Assembly: GCA_016744595.1 (NCBI GenBank)
Contig: JADGEB010000015.1
Span: 1 to 64,000 of the forward strand
Length of the DNA stretch: 64,000 bases
Source of the DNA: Desulfuromusa sp.
Lineage (GTDB): Bacteria; Desulfobacterota; Desulfuromonadia; Desulfuromonadales; Geopsychrobacteraceae
Direction: 5' to 3'
Both the position numbers and the translations under genes were made by a program. The notes beneath the pieces were generated by a model. The model did no database searches, had not been told where the DNA came from, and saw only the letters and a list, made by a program, of their open reading frames with translations. Shown one piece after another: positions 43,695 to 52,810 of the stretch. Within the stretch, counting starts at the first letter, position 1, and each line of letters starts with the position of its first letter.

Positions 43695-45305
43695 ATGACT
43701 AAAATGAAATATATGAACAGATACTGGCGGGTTGGCGAACCGATGGTTTGGTTGTCGGGAGCAGCTTTAGCTGTGACTCTGTTGACCGCAATTGTACTAC
43801 TGGCTGTCATTATGATGAACGGTTTGGGGGTTTTCTGGCCTTCCGAGCTGCAGGAGTTGAGGCTTAAGGATGGTAGTCAGGTTGTTGGTAAACTGATCCG
43901 TAGCGAGCCAACATCTGACAACTCAGGTCTGCGACGCCAATATAAAATTGCCAATCGTGATTTATATGGGCTTGATTTTCGCTGGATTGATGAAGATCAA
44001 ATTGTTTCTGAACAAACCCCGGATCAATTGCTGGTTCTCGAACGGGTTGAGCATGGAGATTTTTATGGTGTTCTCAAAGGGCTTGATGCGGGAACAGGTA
44101 ACGCTCTTTCTGCGACTGTCGATGACTTATCCGAGGCACTTGGAATGGTTGAGAGTGAACTGGGACAACTGTCAGAGCTGGAGGATAAGCTCAAGGCTGC
44201 CAGCTATCGGATAGAACAGATACGGCTTAAGACCCTGAAACTTGATTTTCAAAATGTTGCAGAAAATGACCCAGATCGACAGAAATTAAATGATGAGAAA
44301 CAAGTATTTAGCCAGAAATTTGGTAATTTGGTCGAACTACAGACTAAGCGTACCGAAAAAGCTCGCCAGGCGAGAGCGATTTTTGTTGCTGCTAATGGAC
44401 AAGAGTCGGAGATTGTCTTGGCTGATATTTTTCAAGTATATGCACCAAACCAAATGTCTATAAGCGACAAGGTTGTTTTTTATCTGAAAAAACTTGCTGA
44501 GTTATTTGTCGGCGAACCGCGGGAATCTAACACTGAAGGAGGTTTGTTTCCGGCTATTTTTGGGACAGTTATGCTGATTTTTGTCATGAGTTTGTTCAGC
44601 TTTCCTCTGGGAGTGGTTGCGGCAATATATCTGCGTGAATATGCTAAGGACGGAATATTGGTCAGAATCGTGCGGATTGCGGTGAACAATCTGGCGGGGA
44701 TTCCATCAATTGTGTATGGAATTTTTGGCCTCGGTTTTTTCATCTACGGAATTGGGCATGGCATTGATTCGTTCTTTTTCCCGGAACGGTTGCCAACTCC
44801 TACTTTTGGTACAGGAGGTCTGCTCTGGGCGAGCTTAACTCTTGCTCTGTTGACGGTTCCGGTGGTGATTGTTTCAACCGAAGAAGCCCTTGGAGCAATT
44901 CCGCGGGAGATGCGCGAAGGTTCTTACGCTTTGGGTTCAACAAAGTTTCAAACCTTGGTGAGAATTTTATTGCCGATGGCCTCTCCTGGAATTATGACCG
45001 GATTGATTCTGGCGATGGCTCGCGCCGCTGGTGAGGTGGCTCCACTGATGATCACCGGGGTGGTCAAGTTGGCACCAGCACTGCCGATTGATGGCAATTT
45101 TCCATTTTTCCATCTTGATCGTAAGTTTATGCATCTGGGCTTTCATATTTACGACATTGGTTTTCAATCACCCAACGTTGAGGCGGCGAAACCGATGGTT
45201 TTTGTCACGACTTTACTGCTGGTGTTAATCGTATTGATTATGAGCAGTGTGGCGATTCACTTACGCAATAAAATGAAAAAACGTTACACTTTTGGAACTT
45301 TTTAG
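43695..45305 (+). CDS. pstA: Phosphate ABC transporter permease PstA, with extended N-terminal domain
   Basis: The 536-residue protein is nearly twice the usual length. An N-terminal helix (SGAALAVTLLTAIVLLAVI) is followed by about 240 residues of periplasmic region with a coiled coil (MVESELGQLSELEDKLKAA), then the permease domain from about residue 285, with coupling motif MREGSYALGSTKFQTLVRI. Both permeases carrying long periplasmic insertions suggests these regions contact each other or PstS. The gene lies 38 bases after pstC. Confidence 0.92.
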   Translation: MTKMKYMNRYWRVGEPMVWLSGAALAVTLLTAIVLLAVIMMNGLGVFWPSELQELRLKDGSQVVGKLIRSEPTSDNSGLRRQYKIANRDLYGLDFRWIDEDQIVSEQTPDQLLVLERVEHGDFYGVLKGLDAGTGNALSATVDDLSEALGMVESELGQLSELEDKLKAASYRIEQIRLKTLKLDFQNVAENDPDRQKLNDEKQVFSQKFGNLVELQTKRTEKARQARAIFVAANGQESEIVLADIFQVYAPNQMSISDKVVFYLKKLAELFVGEPRESNTEGGLFPAIFGTVMLIFVMSLFSFPLGVVAAIYLREYAKDGILVRIVRIAVNNLAGIPSIVYGIFGLGFFIYGIGHGIDSFFFPERLPTPTFGTGGLLWASLTLALLTVPVVIVSTEEALGAIPREMREGSYALGSTKFQTLVRILLPMASPGIMTGLILAMARAAGEVAPLMITGVVKLAPALPIDGNFPFFHLDRKFMHLGFHIYDIGFQSPNVEAAKPMVFVTTLLLVLIVLIMSSVAIHLRNKMKKRYTFGTF

Positions 45306-45320
45306 GAGCATAAAAATATC

Positions 45321-46097
45321 ATGACCACGAGCAGAATTGAGAACCCGATTATTCAGGTGAATGACTTGAAGTTTTATTATCCAGGCAATGCCAGAGCATT
45401 ACATGGGATTGACCTCAGTTTTCCGGAAAAACAAGTCACCGCATTGATCGGTCCATCGGGCTGTGGCAAAAGCACATTGATTCGTTGTTTCAATCGGATG
45501 AATGACTTGATTGATGGTTGTCGAATTGAGGGTGAAGTTATTCTGGAAGGGGAAAGTATTTACGATCAGAATACCGACATCATTGAGCTGCGGCGGAAGG
45601 TGGGGATGGTTTTTCAGAAGTCCAACCCTTTCCCAAAATCAATTTATGAAAATGTTATTTATGGTTTACGGATTGCGGGAGAAAAAGACAAAAAACTGTT
45701 TGATGAACGGGTTGAAACCAGTTTAAAGGCTGCTGCACTCTGGGATGAAGTGAAAGATAGACTTCAGGAAAGTGCACTTGGTCTCTCCGGTGGGCAAATG
45801 CAGCGTCTCTGCATTGCCAGGGCAATTGCAGTTAACCCTAAGGTGATTCTGATGGATGAACCTTGCAGTGCCTTGGATCCTAAATCGACAGCTCGGGTTG
45901 AGGAAACAATTAAGGAGCTGCGTGATGATTATACGATTATTATTGTGACTCATAATATGCAGCAAGCTGCCCGGGTTTCCGATCATACCGCGTTCTTGTT
46001 TGAAGGGAACTTGATTGAATATGGGCTGACAGATCAACTATTTGTGAAACCACAAAACCAGCAGACAGAAGATTATATCACCGGACGTTTCGGTTGA
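45321..46097 (+). CDS. pstB: Phosphate ABC transporter ATPase PstB
   Basis: The 258-residue ATPase has Walker [14 protein letters not shown] near residue 40, the Q loop [12 protein letters not shown], signature [14 protein letters not shown], Walker [14 protein letters not shown] and switch His in [11 protein letters not shown]. It powers phosphate import through PstCA and takes part in PhoR signalling via PhoU. AGGAG lies ahead of the ATG. The gene is 15 bases from pstA and 24 bases from phoU. Confidence 0.96.
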   Translation: MTTSRIENPIIQVNDLKFYYPGNARALHGIDLSFPEKQVTALIGPSGCGKSTLIRCFNRMNDLIDGCRIEGEVILEGESIYDQNTDIIELRRKVGMVFQKSNPFPKSIYENVIYGLRIAGEKDKKLFDERVETSLKAAALWDEVKDRLQESALGLSGGQMQRLCIARAIAVNPKVILMDEPCSALDPKSTARVEETIKELRDDYTIIIVTHNMQQAARVSDHTAFLFEGNLIEYGLTDQLFVKPQNQQTEDYITGRFG

Positions 46098-46121
46098 TCC
46101 AAATTACGAAAGGAAGGAATT

Positions 46122-46793
46122 ATGGCTGTTCTTATGCAGCAGGAACTCAATGTTCTGAAAAAGGAACTTCTCACCCTTGGAGCCGAAGTTGAAGGACGTG
46201 TCAAGCAAGCGGTGCAGGCTCTTCTCACTGGTGACCGTGCGCTTGCAGAGCAGGTCAAAGGGGGAGACGATCAAATAGACAATATGGAAATTGAGCTGGA
46301 AGAAGAGTGCCTAAAGATATTGGCGCTGCATCAACCGGTTGCAACCGACCTGCGTTTCATTGTCTCGGTGTTGAAAATCAACAATGATCTGGAACGGGTA
46401 GCTGACTTTGCAGTCAATATTGCTGATCGGGCACTGGATCTTGATGCGACCAACAAGATTGATTGCCCTTATGATATTGCGACCATGGCTCAGTTAGTTG
46501 AAAAAATGATCAAGATGGCTCTCGATTCTCTGGTGGAGAGGGATAGTACCTTGGCTCGTGAGACGATTCATCTTGATGATGAAGTCGATATTATGCACCG
46601 GGGTAATTTTTCTCGAGTTAAAGAAGCAATCCGAACCAATCCAGACAATCTGGATGGCCTGATTTATTATTTATCAATCTCACGTTACTTGGAGCGGATG
46701 GGTGATTTAGCCACTAATATCGCTGAAGATGTTGTTTATCAGGTTGATGGTGAAATTATTCGTCATGGTGGTATTCAGAATTTTCCATCGTAG
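46122..46793 (+). CDS. phoU: Phosphate signalling regulator PhoU
   Basis: The 223-residue all-helical protein has two PhoU repeats with the metal-binding patterns LRFIVSVLKINNDLERVADF near residue 75 and the second SRYLERMGDLATNIAEDV near residue 187. PhoU links the transporter to PhoR, keeping the kinase off when phosphate is plentiful, and restrains phosphate uptake. It ends the pst operon, followed by a stem-loop at 46842-46871. Confidence 0.95.
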   Translation: MAVLMQQELNVLKKELLTLGAEVEGRVKQAVQALLTGDRALAEQVKGGDDQIDNMEIELEEECLKILALHQPVATDLRFIVSVLKINNDLERVADFAVNIADRALDLDATNKIDCPYDIATMAQLVEKMIKMALDSLVERDSTLARETIHLDDEVDIMHRGNFSRVKEAIRTNPDNLDGLIYYLSISRYLERMGDLATNIAEDVVYQVDGEIIRHGGIQNFPS

Positions 46794-46841
46794 AAAAGTT
46801 TTTGTTTAATTGCTTCATTTTACGGGTCAGTTTAACAAACA

Positions 46842-46871
46842 AACTCCCCTGCGATAAAATCCAGGGGAGTT
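46842..46871. terminator. Stem-loop between phoU and ppk
   Basis: AACTCCCCTG (46842-46851) pairs perfectly with CAGGGGAGTT (46862-46871) across a 10-base loop. It is flanked by A/T-rich sequence on both sides and lies between convergent genes, so it may end both transcripts. Confidence 0.75.
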
Positions 46872-46960
46872 CGTTTGTCTTACCAATCGAAATTTTCCAA
46901 TTACAAGCAATGACAACATCAGATCAATAGTAGCAACCAACACAGCATAGCCTCGCCAAA

Positions 46961-49186
46961 TCAGTTTTTTTTCAGATTACGTTCTCCTGCCTGGCGTGAT
47001 TTTCGTTTGCGTAGACGTTGCGCTTCGTGTTGACGTTTCTCTGCCAGTTTGATCAGCTTTTCATGGCAACCTTCTGCCCCTTTTCTTGGTTGTGGATTGA
47101 CTGGTATATAGGAACCATCTGATTGTAAATTCCAGGCACTAACCTTGTCATTTAATTGCAATTCTATGAATTCACGCAACTGTGCCCGGAGAGATTTACT
47201 TTCTACCGGAACCAGTGCCTCAACCCGATATTCAAGGTTGCGTTTCATTGCATCCGCTGAGCCGATGAGGAATTCCTCTTCCCCACCATTCTGGAAATAA
47301 TAAATCCGTGTGTGTTCCAAAAAACGTCCAATGATTGAAATGACCCGAATATTCTCCGACAACCCCGTGATTCCAGGCCGAATCCGGCAGCTGTCTCGAA
47401 CCAATAGTTCAACTTTAACCCCAGCTTGGGATGCCTGATAAAGTGCTTTGGCAATATCGATATCTTCCAGAGCATTCATTTTGAAACGAATCAAACCTGG
47501 TTTTTTTTCCGAGTGGCCGGAGATTTCTCTCTCAATTTTATCCAACAATACTTTTTTTAGAATTTTTGGTGCGGGAAGCAATTTTGTATAGTCGCGTTTG
47601 GGGGTAAATCCGGTCGTCAGGTAGTTGAATAATTCTGTTGCGTCACGGCCTACTGCTTTGTCGTAAATAAACATTCCCAAATCTGAATAAAGACGTGCTG
47701 TAATCGGGTGATAGTTGCCGGTGCCAATATGAACATAACGCCTTAATCCCTTATAGTCCTGACGGATAACCAGAATAAGTTTTGCGTGAGTTTTCAGCCC
47801 GACCACCCCATAGGTAACATGGATGCCAGCCTCTTCCATCCGGGAAGCTAGTTTAATATTTGATTGTTCATCAAAGCTGGCTTTGAGTTCGACAACGACG
47901 GCAACTTGCTTACCATTCTGGGCTGCCCGAATCAGATAGTTAACAATTTCGCTGTCTGGATCGGTACGGTAGAGAGCCATTTTTATCCCGCGCACCTTGG
48001 GGTCGGTTGCGGCTTCATAAAGAAATCGCCCTACGGAAGTCGTAAAGGATTCGTAGGGGTGTTGAAGTAAAATATTCTTGAGTTCGCGGATACTATGAAA
48101 GATGCTACGTTCTTTGGCTAGTAATGGGTGATCGATTGGATAATGGGGAGAATCTTTTAGTTGGGGTAACTCTAAACGATACAACTCCCAAAGATCATGT
48201 AAACCAAGCATGTCGTTTGAGATGAAGACATCTTTCTCTTCATTTAGCCCTAACTCTGAAGCCAATCTTCCACGATGCAACAGCGAAATATCTGGGTTAA
48301 CCTGTAAGCGAACGATTGGGGCAACTCGGCGATATTGTAATGCTGTCTCGATCAAGGCCAACAAGTCATCAGCATGTTCTTCCTGCTTACTTGTGTTGGC
48401 ATTGCGGGTGACCCGGAACAGTTCACAGCTGAGAATGTCCATTCCCGGGAACAATAAATCCAGATTATTTTTTAAAACATTTTCCAACAATACAAACCGA
48501 TGGCCTTGAGTCCCAACCCGGACAAAGCGATTCGCTCCTGCACCAACGGGTACTTTGACCCGAGCCAAAGAGATTTCCTGTCCTCCTGGGTAGCGCAGGG
48601 TTACAAGTAGATTGAGTGATAGATTGGAAATAAAGGGGAAGGGGTGAGCTGGGTCAACTGATTGTGGTGTGACTAGCGGGAAAATGTTGTCGTAAAAAAA
48701 GCCCCGAGCCTCTTTTTGTTCCTTTTCTGTCAGCTCTTTAAAGCTAAGAATTTCGATTCCCTGTTTGCGAAGATCAGAGAAAATATTTTTGCTCACCCGC
48801 TCTTTCTGAGCTTGGTATCCTTTTATGGTTGAATGGCATTCGTCAAGTTGTTGCTGTGGAGTTCGGCCATCGGCGGTCGCTTCTTGAATTCCGGCGGCCA
48901 CCTGTTGCTTGAGTCCACCAATCCGCTTCATAAAAAATTCGTCCATATTTGAACCAGAAATAGCAAGAAATTTGACTCTTTCCAGTAATGGTTTTTTTCT
49001 ATTTTTGGCCTGTTCAAGGACTCGATCATTAAACTGCAGCCAACTTAATTCTCGGTTGAGATACAGGGCTGGATCGTTCAGATCAAATTCTATCTTATTC
49101 TGAGCTCCAATGTTTTCATCAATCGGTTTAGCTGGTAAAAACTCAGCAGTATTGATTGTTTCGGATGAAACCTGGTCCATTTGCAT
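46961..49186 (-). CDS. ppk1: Polyphosphate kinase 1
   Basis: The 741-residue enzyme polymerises ATP gamma-phosphate into polyphosphate. The N-terminal domain begins near LNRELSWLQFNDRVLEQA. The catalytic phosphoacceptor His lies in YVHIGTGNYHPITARLY near residue 480, and the C-terminal domains contain IRFKMNALEDIDI and FLIGSADAMKRNLEYRVE. The C-terminal tail is basic. GGAGAA precedes the ATG, and a Pho-box-like repeat stands about 50 bases further upstream, so ppk is probably induced together with phosphate uptake. Confidence 0.95.
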   Translation of the reverse strand: MQMDQVSSETINTAEFLPAKPIDENIGAQNKIEFDLNDPALYLNRELSWLQFNDRVLEQAKNRKKPLLERVKFLAISGSNMDEFFMKRIGGLKQQVAAGIQEATADGRTPQQQLDECHSTIKGYQAQKERVSKNIFSDLRKQGIEILSFKELTEKEQKEARGFFYDNIFPLVTPQSVDPAHPFPFISNLSLNLLVTLRYPGGQEISLARVKVPVGAGANRFVRVGTQGHRFVLLENVLKNNLDLLFPGMDILSCELFRVTRNANTSKQEEHADDLLALIETALQYRRVAPIVRLQVNPDISLLHRGRLASELGLNEEKDVFISNDMLGLHDLWELYRLELPQLKDSPHYPIDHPLLAKERSIFHSIRELKNILLQHPYESFTTSVGRFLYEAATDPKVRGIKMALYRTDPDSEIVNYLIRAAQNGKQVAVVVELKASFDEQSNIKLASRMEEAGIHVTYGVVGLKTHAKLILVIRQDYKGLRRYVHIGTGNYHPITARLYSDLGMFIYDKAVGRDATELFNYLTTGFTPKRDYTKLLPAPKILKKVLLDKIEREISGHSEKKPGLIRFKMNALEDIDIAKALYQASQAGVKVELLVRDSCRIRPGITGLSENIRVISIIGRFLEHTRIYYFQNGGEEEFLIGSADAMKRNLEYRVEALVPVESKSLRAQLREFIELQLNDKVSAWNLQSDGSYIPVNPQPRKGAEGCHEKLIKLAEKRQHEAQRLRKRKSRQAGERNLKKN

Positions 49187-49235
49187 TCTCCATAATCTTC
49201 AAACTGTAGATGATTTGCGGAACATAAAGGAGAAG

Positions 49236-49252
49236 TGTAAGAATCATGTGAG
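49236..49252 (-). promoter_or_regulatory. Probable Pho box upstream of ppk1
   Basis: Reading the minus strand, CTCACA (49252-49247) and CTTACA (49241-49236) are direct repeats 11 bases apart, with the same core and period as the sites before pstS and phoB. The ppk start is at 49186. Confidence 0.6.
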
Positions 49253-49384
49253 CAGACGCAAAAAAAGCACGACAAGCTACCGGGAATTCATGTGAATGCA
49301 AATAAACTGTTAGTTGGAACTGAAGTCTAAGCGGGGTTCTATTGGAAAGCAGGCGTGGATGTGTTCAAATGATTTAGAGCTTTT

Positions 49385-49525
49385 TTACGTTGTTTTTTTA
49401 TCTTTTAATTTCAATTTGACTGGTTTGCAGACGTGATTTTTTTTCTGCACCAGTGCCTCACATTTTTCACAGGTAAATTTTGCATCTTTCTTTTTAACTA
49501 GAGATGTTCCTTTTAGACAACCCAT
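49385..49525 (-). CDS. Small zinc-ribbon-like protein (46 residues)
   Basis: The frame is open to 49609, but GAGG eight bases ahead of ATG 49525 marks the likely start. The 46-residue product reads MGCLKGTSLVKKKDAKFT, then CEKCEALVQKKNHVCKP and a Lys-rich tail. CXXC plus a later Cys suggests a single metal-binding knuckle. It is divergent from ppx and lies upstream of ppk on the same strand. Function is unknown; short basic zinc-knuckle proteins of this form seem common in Deltaproteobacteria. Confidence 0.6.
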   Translation of the reverse strand: MGCLKGTSLVKKKDAKFTCEKCEALVQKKNHVCKPVKLKLKDKKTT

Positions 49526-49624
49526 AATATTATCCTCATAAAAATTGATGTAGAAATATGCTACGATTACGCCTGTGTGAAATATAACTAACTTGGTAGC
49601 AATTAGCAAGGATACGTTGTTCTC

Positions 49625-51208
49625 ATGGAAAATATTATGTTCGTTGATCGCAAGCTTACCTCTGATTTTCAGGCAAATACTCGGCTGTCAGCGATAGATA
49701 TCGGCACAAATTCAATTCGCTGTATTATTGTAGAGGCAGACCCGCAGGGGAGCTTTCGGGTTCTGGATGATGAAAAAGCTATGGTGCGACTCGGTGAAGG
49801 TTTGACCAAAACCGGGTTTATTTCTTCAGTGGCCATAGATCGAGCGATTGATGCGCTACGAAGAATGGCAAAAATCAGTGTTGGTCTCAATGCTGAAATT
49901 GCTGCTGTTGTTGCGACCAGTGCCGTGCGTAAAGCTCTTAATCGCAATGAGTTTCTCAGGCAAGTAAAGGCAGCAACGGATCTCGATATCAAAGTTATTT
50001 CAGGATCAGAAGAAGCCGAGCTGGCTACCTTGAGTGTGCATCATAACTTTGCGATGGCGCAGCAACGTTATGGAGTGGCTGACATCGGTGGTGGTAGCGT
50101 TGAGATTGTTCTTGCGACTGGTCATCATGCAGAAACAATCACTTCTCTGGAATTGGGGGCAGTTTTTTTGACAGAGAAATTCCTCCATAGTGGTTCTATC
50201 AGCCACTCTGACCTGAAGAAACTGCGCAAGTATATCCGTAAAACTTTGAAGAAAACGGAGGTTGGAGCCGGCTTGGCGGCCACTTGTCTGATTGGTTCCG
50301 GGGGAACCATGACGAACATCGGCAGCATGGTCATGGCAATGCGTGGAGAACAGTATGAATCGGTGCATCGCTACGAAGTTCTGCATTCCGAGATCATTCA
50401 CCTGTTGGCCATGTTGTCTCGTAAAACACACAAAGAACGCCTGAACATCCCAGGGTTGAACCCGGAACGGGCTGATATTATTCTGGCAGGAATCATTCTG
50501 ACTGATGAGTTGATGTGGCAGATGCGGACGAATCAATTGCGCATCAACGCTCAGGGCATTCGCGAAGGATTGATTCTGCAAAGCCTGCAAAAGCGTGGTT
50601 TGATCTCTCAACCGCAACAATCTCGTGACTGGCGGGACTCTCTCCTTGAGTTTGCCCATTCGTGCCGGTTTGATGAGTTGCACTCAACTCAAGTTAACCG
50701 GCTGGCAATGAAGATCTTTGCTGCAGTTGCTGCAAAAAAACAGTTGTCTGCCCGGCATGGGCAATTGCTTGAAGCTGGCGCATTGTTACATGATATCGGT
50801 TACTTTATTGGTTATGACCGACACCATAAGCATTCCTATCATTTGATCCGACATGCAAATCTGTTTGGTTTTACCCCCCGTGAGCGGGAGGTTATTGCAA
50901 ACATTGCCCGCTACCATCGCAAGGCAAAGCCAAAGAAATCGCATGAAAACTTTTTTCAGCTAAACGTTGAGGATCAGGCTCTGGTGCGTAAATTAGGAGG
51001 GATTTTACGTCTGGCGGATGGGTTAGATCGTCGTCGCAACCGGCAAATCAGCGATATTGCATGTCGGGTTCATGAAGATAATTTTGAGCTCAAATTATTT
51101 GGGAAAGATGATTTATCGGTGGAACTCTATGGTGCCCAAAGCAAGGGGGACTTATTTGAAGCTGCCTTTGACTATCGCCTGAATATAACCATTGAGGAAC
51201 AAGGATGA
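49625..51208 (+). CDS. ppx: Ppx/GppA phosphatase with HD domain
   Basis: The 527-residue protein has the ASKHA-fold exopolyphosphatase domain (SAIDIGTNSIRCIIVE near residue 23, GVADIGGGSVEIVLATG near 150, CLIGSGGTMTN near 220) and a C-terminal HD domain (LLHDIGYFIGYDRHHKHSY near 390). It cleaves polyphosphate and/or pppGpp. The start is either ATG 49625 or ATG 49637, where GGAAA is closer; the difference is four residues. It overlaps sixA by four bases, so polyphosphate breakdown and the SixA phosphatase are co-expressed. Confidence 0.92.
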   Translation: MENIMFVDRKLTSDFQANTRLSAIDIGTNSIRCIIVEADPQGSFRVLDDEKAMVRLGEGLTKTGFISSVAIDRAIDALRRMAKISVGLNAEIAAVVATSAVRKALNRNEFLRQVKAATDLDIKVISGSEEAELATLSVHHNFAMAQQRYGVADIGGGSVEIVLATGHHAETITSLELGAVFLTEKFLHSGSISHSDLKKLRKYIRKTLKKTEVGAGLAATCLIGSGGTMTNIGSMVMAMRGEQYESVHRYEVLHSEIIHLLAMLSRKTHKERLNIPGLNPERADIILAGIILTDELMWQMRTNQLRINAQGIREGLILQSLQKRGLISQPQQSRDWRDSLLEFAHSCRFDELHSTQVNRLAMKIFAAVAAKKQLSARHGQLLEAGALLHDIGYFIGYDRHHKHSYHLIRHANLFGFTPREREVIANIARYHRKAKPKKSHENFFQLNVEDQALVRKLGGILRLADGLDRRRNRQISDIACRVHEDNFELKLFGKDDLSVELYGAQSKGDLFEAAFDYRLNITIEEQG

Positions 51209-51696
51209 AACGTTTAACTTTAATTCGTCATGCCAAATCAGATTGGAGTGATGCTGCCCTTTCCGATTTTGACCGCCCTTTGAATGGACGAGGCAAAAAG
51301 GCTGCTCCGATGATGGGTAAGCGGATATTCAAGCGTGGTGACATCCCGGATCTTCTGATCAGCAGTTCGGCGAAACGAGCCGGGAAGACGGCTCGTCTCA
51401 TTGCGCAGGAACTTGGAATCCCAAAAGATAGAATAATCTATAAATTGATAATTTTTGGGGCTAAAATCAAAATACTGCTCAAATTGATTGATGAACTTCC
51501 GGAATATGAGCATGTCGCCTTAATTGGCCACAACCCAGGACTTACTGAACTGGCAGAATGGCTTTGCTCCGATTCTCCCGACTGGCTGCCGACCTGTGCC
51601 GTTTTGAACTTTGAGTTGGACATTGAACGTTGGGAACAAAATTATCAAGGCTGTGCCCGTATTCTGAACTATGATTTTCCAAAAAAGCCAGCATGA
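51205..51696 (+). CDS. sixA: Phosphohistidine phosphatase SixA
   Basis: The 163-residue histidine-phosphatase-superfamily enzyme has the catalytic RHAKSDW at the N terminus and the second His in LIGHNPGLTELAEWL near residue 108. SixA removes phosphate from phosphohistidine in phosphorelay or phosphotransferase proteins. In this context it could also act on PPK-like phosphohistidines or on other phosphate carriers, but this is inference. Coupled to ppx by a four-base overlap. Confidence 0.88.
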   Translation: MKRLTLIRHAKSDWSDAALSDFDRPLNGRGKKAAPMMGKRIFKRGDIPDLLISSSAKRAGKTARLIAQELGIPKDRIIYKLIIFGAKIKILLKLIDELPEYEHVALIGHNPGLTELAEWLCSDSPDWLPTCAVLNFELDIERWEQNYQGCARILNYDFPKKPA

Positions 51697-51836
51697 AAAA
51701 CCTTGGAGAAATTGCAGGAAGAGATAAGACACAATCAAACTCAAGGTTGTTGTGGTTTTTGAAGGTTGCGATGTAAAAAAAATGCTTCCCTCAATGCTCT
51801 TTTGTACCTGACAGATCAGACTTTTATTCCTGAAAT

Positions 51837-52538
51837 TTATTGAATCTGTTGCAAGCTGCCATCCAATTTTGCTTGGGCTGGAGAGTTAATCAACTCAACA
51901 GTTGTCAGTGGCCAACCAGGCGGGCCACTTGGCCCTTCGTAACGGATAAACACACCGTCCGATTTTCGCAGCCAATAATAGCAGCTCCAGAAGGTTGATT
52001 TGAGACCGGTGAGCTGTATCTTTAGTTTGATGGCTGTACTGGTTATCCCTTCAATGGTCTGCAATTCTTCAGCCTCCCTGTTTGCCTGCAAGTGATGAAC
52101 CGCCAGATTGTCCGGGCGAATACTCCAAAATTCAATATGCTTACGATTTTGGTTGCTAAACTGACGTAACGAGAATGACAGTGCCTGGTACCAAGGGGCA
52201 GAATCAATCATGATCGTTCTTCTGATTTTTTTACCTTTGAAAACGCCATTGAAAATCAATTCATTGTTGTTACGAGAGACATCTATATTGGTTTCCAAAG
52301 TTGGATCGTCGATTGTCCAGGATTGAGTAGAAAAATCGGCAGCCATCCGAGTGATGTCACGTTCCCTACCAAGGTCAGTTGTCAGTTTCAGATCGTATCC
52401 CTGCTCCAACTGCCAATTAAAAGGAATTATTTTGGATCCGGTTTTTTTGAGATACTGATGCTGTTCAGCCTTTGGAGCAGCAGGTGCAGGTGCCACAAGC
52501 AGGATAGCTATGAAAAGAGATATGGCGTATTTAAAAAT
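51837..52538 (-). CDS. Exported hypothetical protein with a probable ATT start codon
   Basis: The canonical reading starts at GTG 52496 and gives 219 residues, but this would cut a signal peptide in half. Upstream in frame the codons continue as FKYAISLFIAILLVAPAPAA, a clear export signal, back to a stop near 52575. The only good Shine-Dalgarno (AAGAGG at 52545-52550) is followed after six bases by ATT at 52538, with no ATG, GTG or TTG before 52496. I therefore propose ATT initiation. The mature protein is beta-rich with DNA-independent look, ending PPGWPLTTVELINSPAQ; no family is recognised. It stands between sixA and the CHAD gene on the opposite strand. Confidence 0.6.
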   Translation of the reverse strand: MFKYAISLFIAILLVAPAPAAPKAEQHQYLKKTGSKIIPFNWQLEQGYDLKLTTDLGRERDITRMAADFSTQSWTIDDPTLETNIDVSRNNNELIFNGVFKGKKIRRTIMIDSAPWYQALSFSLRQFSNQNRKHIEFWSIRPDNLAVHHLQANREAEELQTIEGITSTAIKLKIQLTGLKSTFWSCYYWLRKSDGVFIRYEGPSGPPGWPLTTVELINSPAQAKLDGSLQQIQ

Positions 52539-52810
52539 GAGAAACCTCTTGAGACCGTAATGTGTGGTGTGACTTGCCTGTGATTATCAAAATGGATAGA
52601 AAAAACGTATTTTCCAATGTGGTGATGTTGAAACGTTACATTTAAAATAATGATTAAACGCACGATTATTATCACAGCGGTATGTTAGGGCTTTCTTTAG
52701 GATTTGTAAGTTCTATATGTGAAAAGATGAACTTAACCCCTTGATTCTTTAGCTGTAAATATATACATTGTATAGACATTTGCTGTGCGTTAAGGTGGGT
52801 ATCGTAAAAT

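Noticed and set aside
49577-49599. Pho box before ppx (CTAACT at 49588)
   Set aside because: No matching half-site 11 bases to either side.
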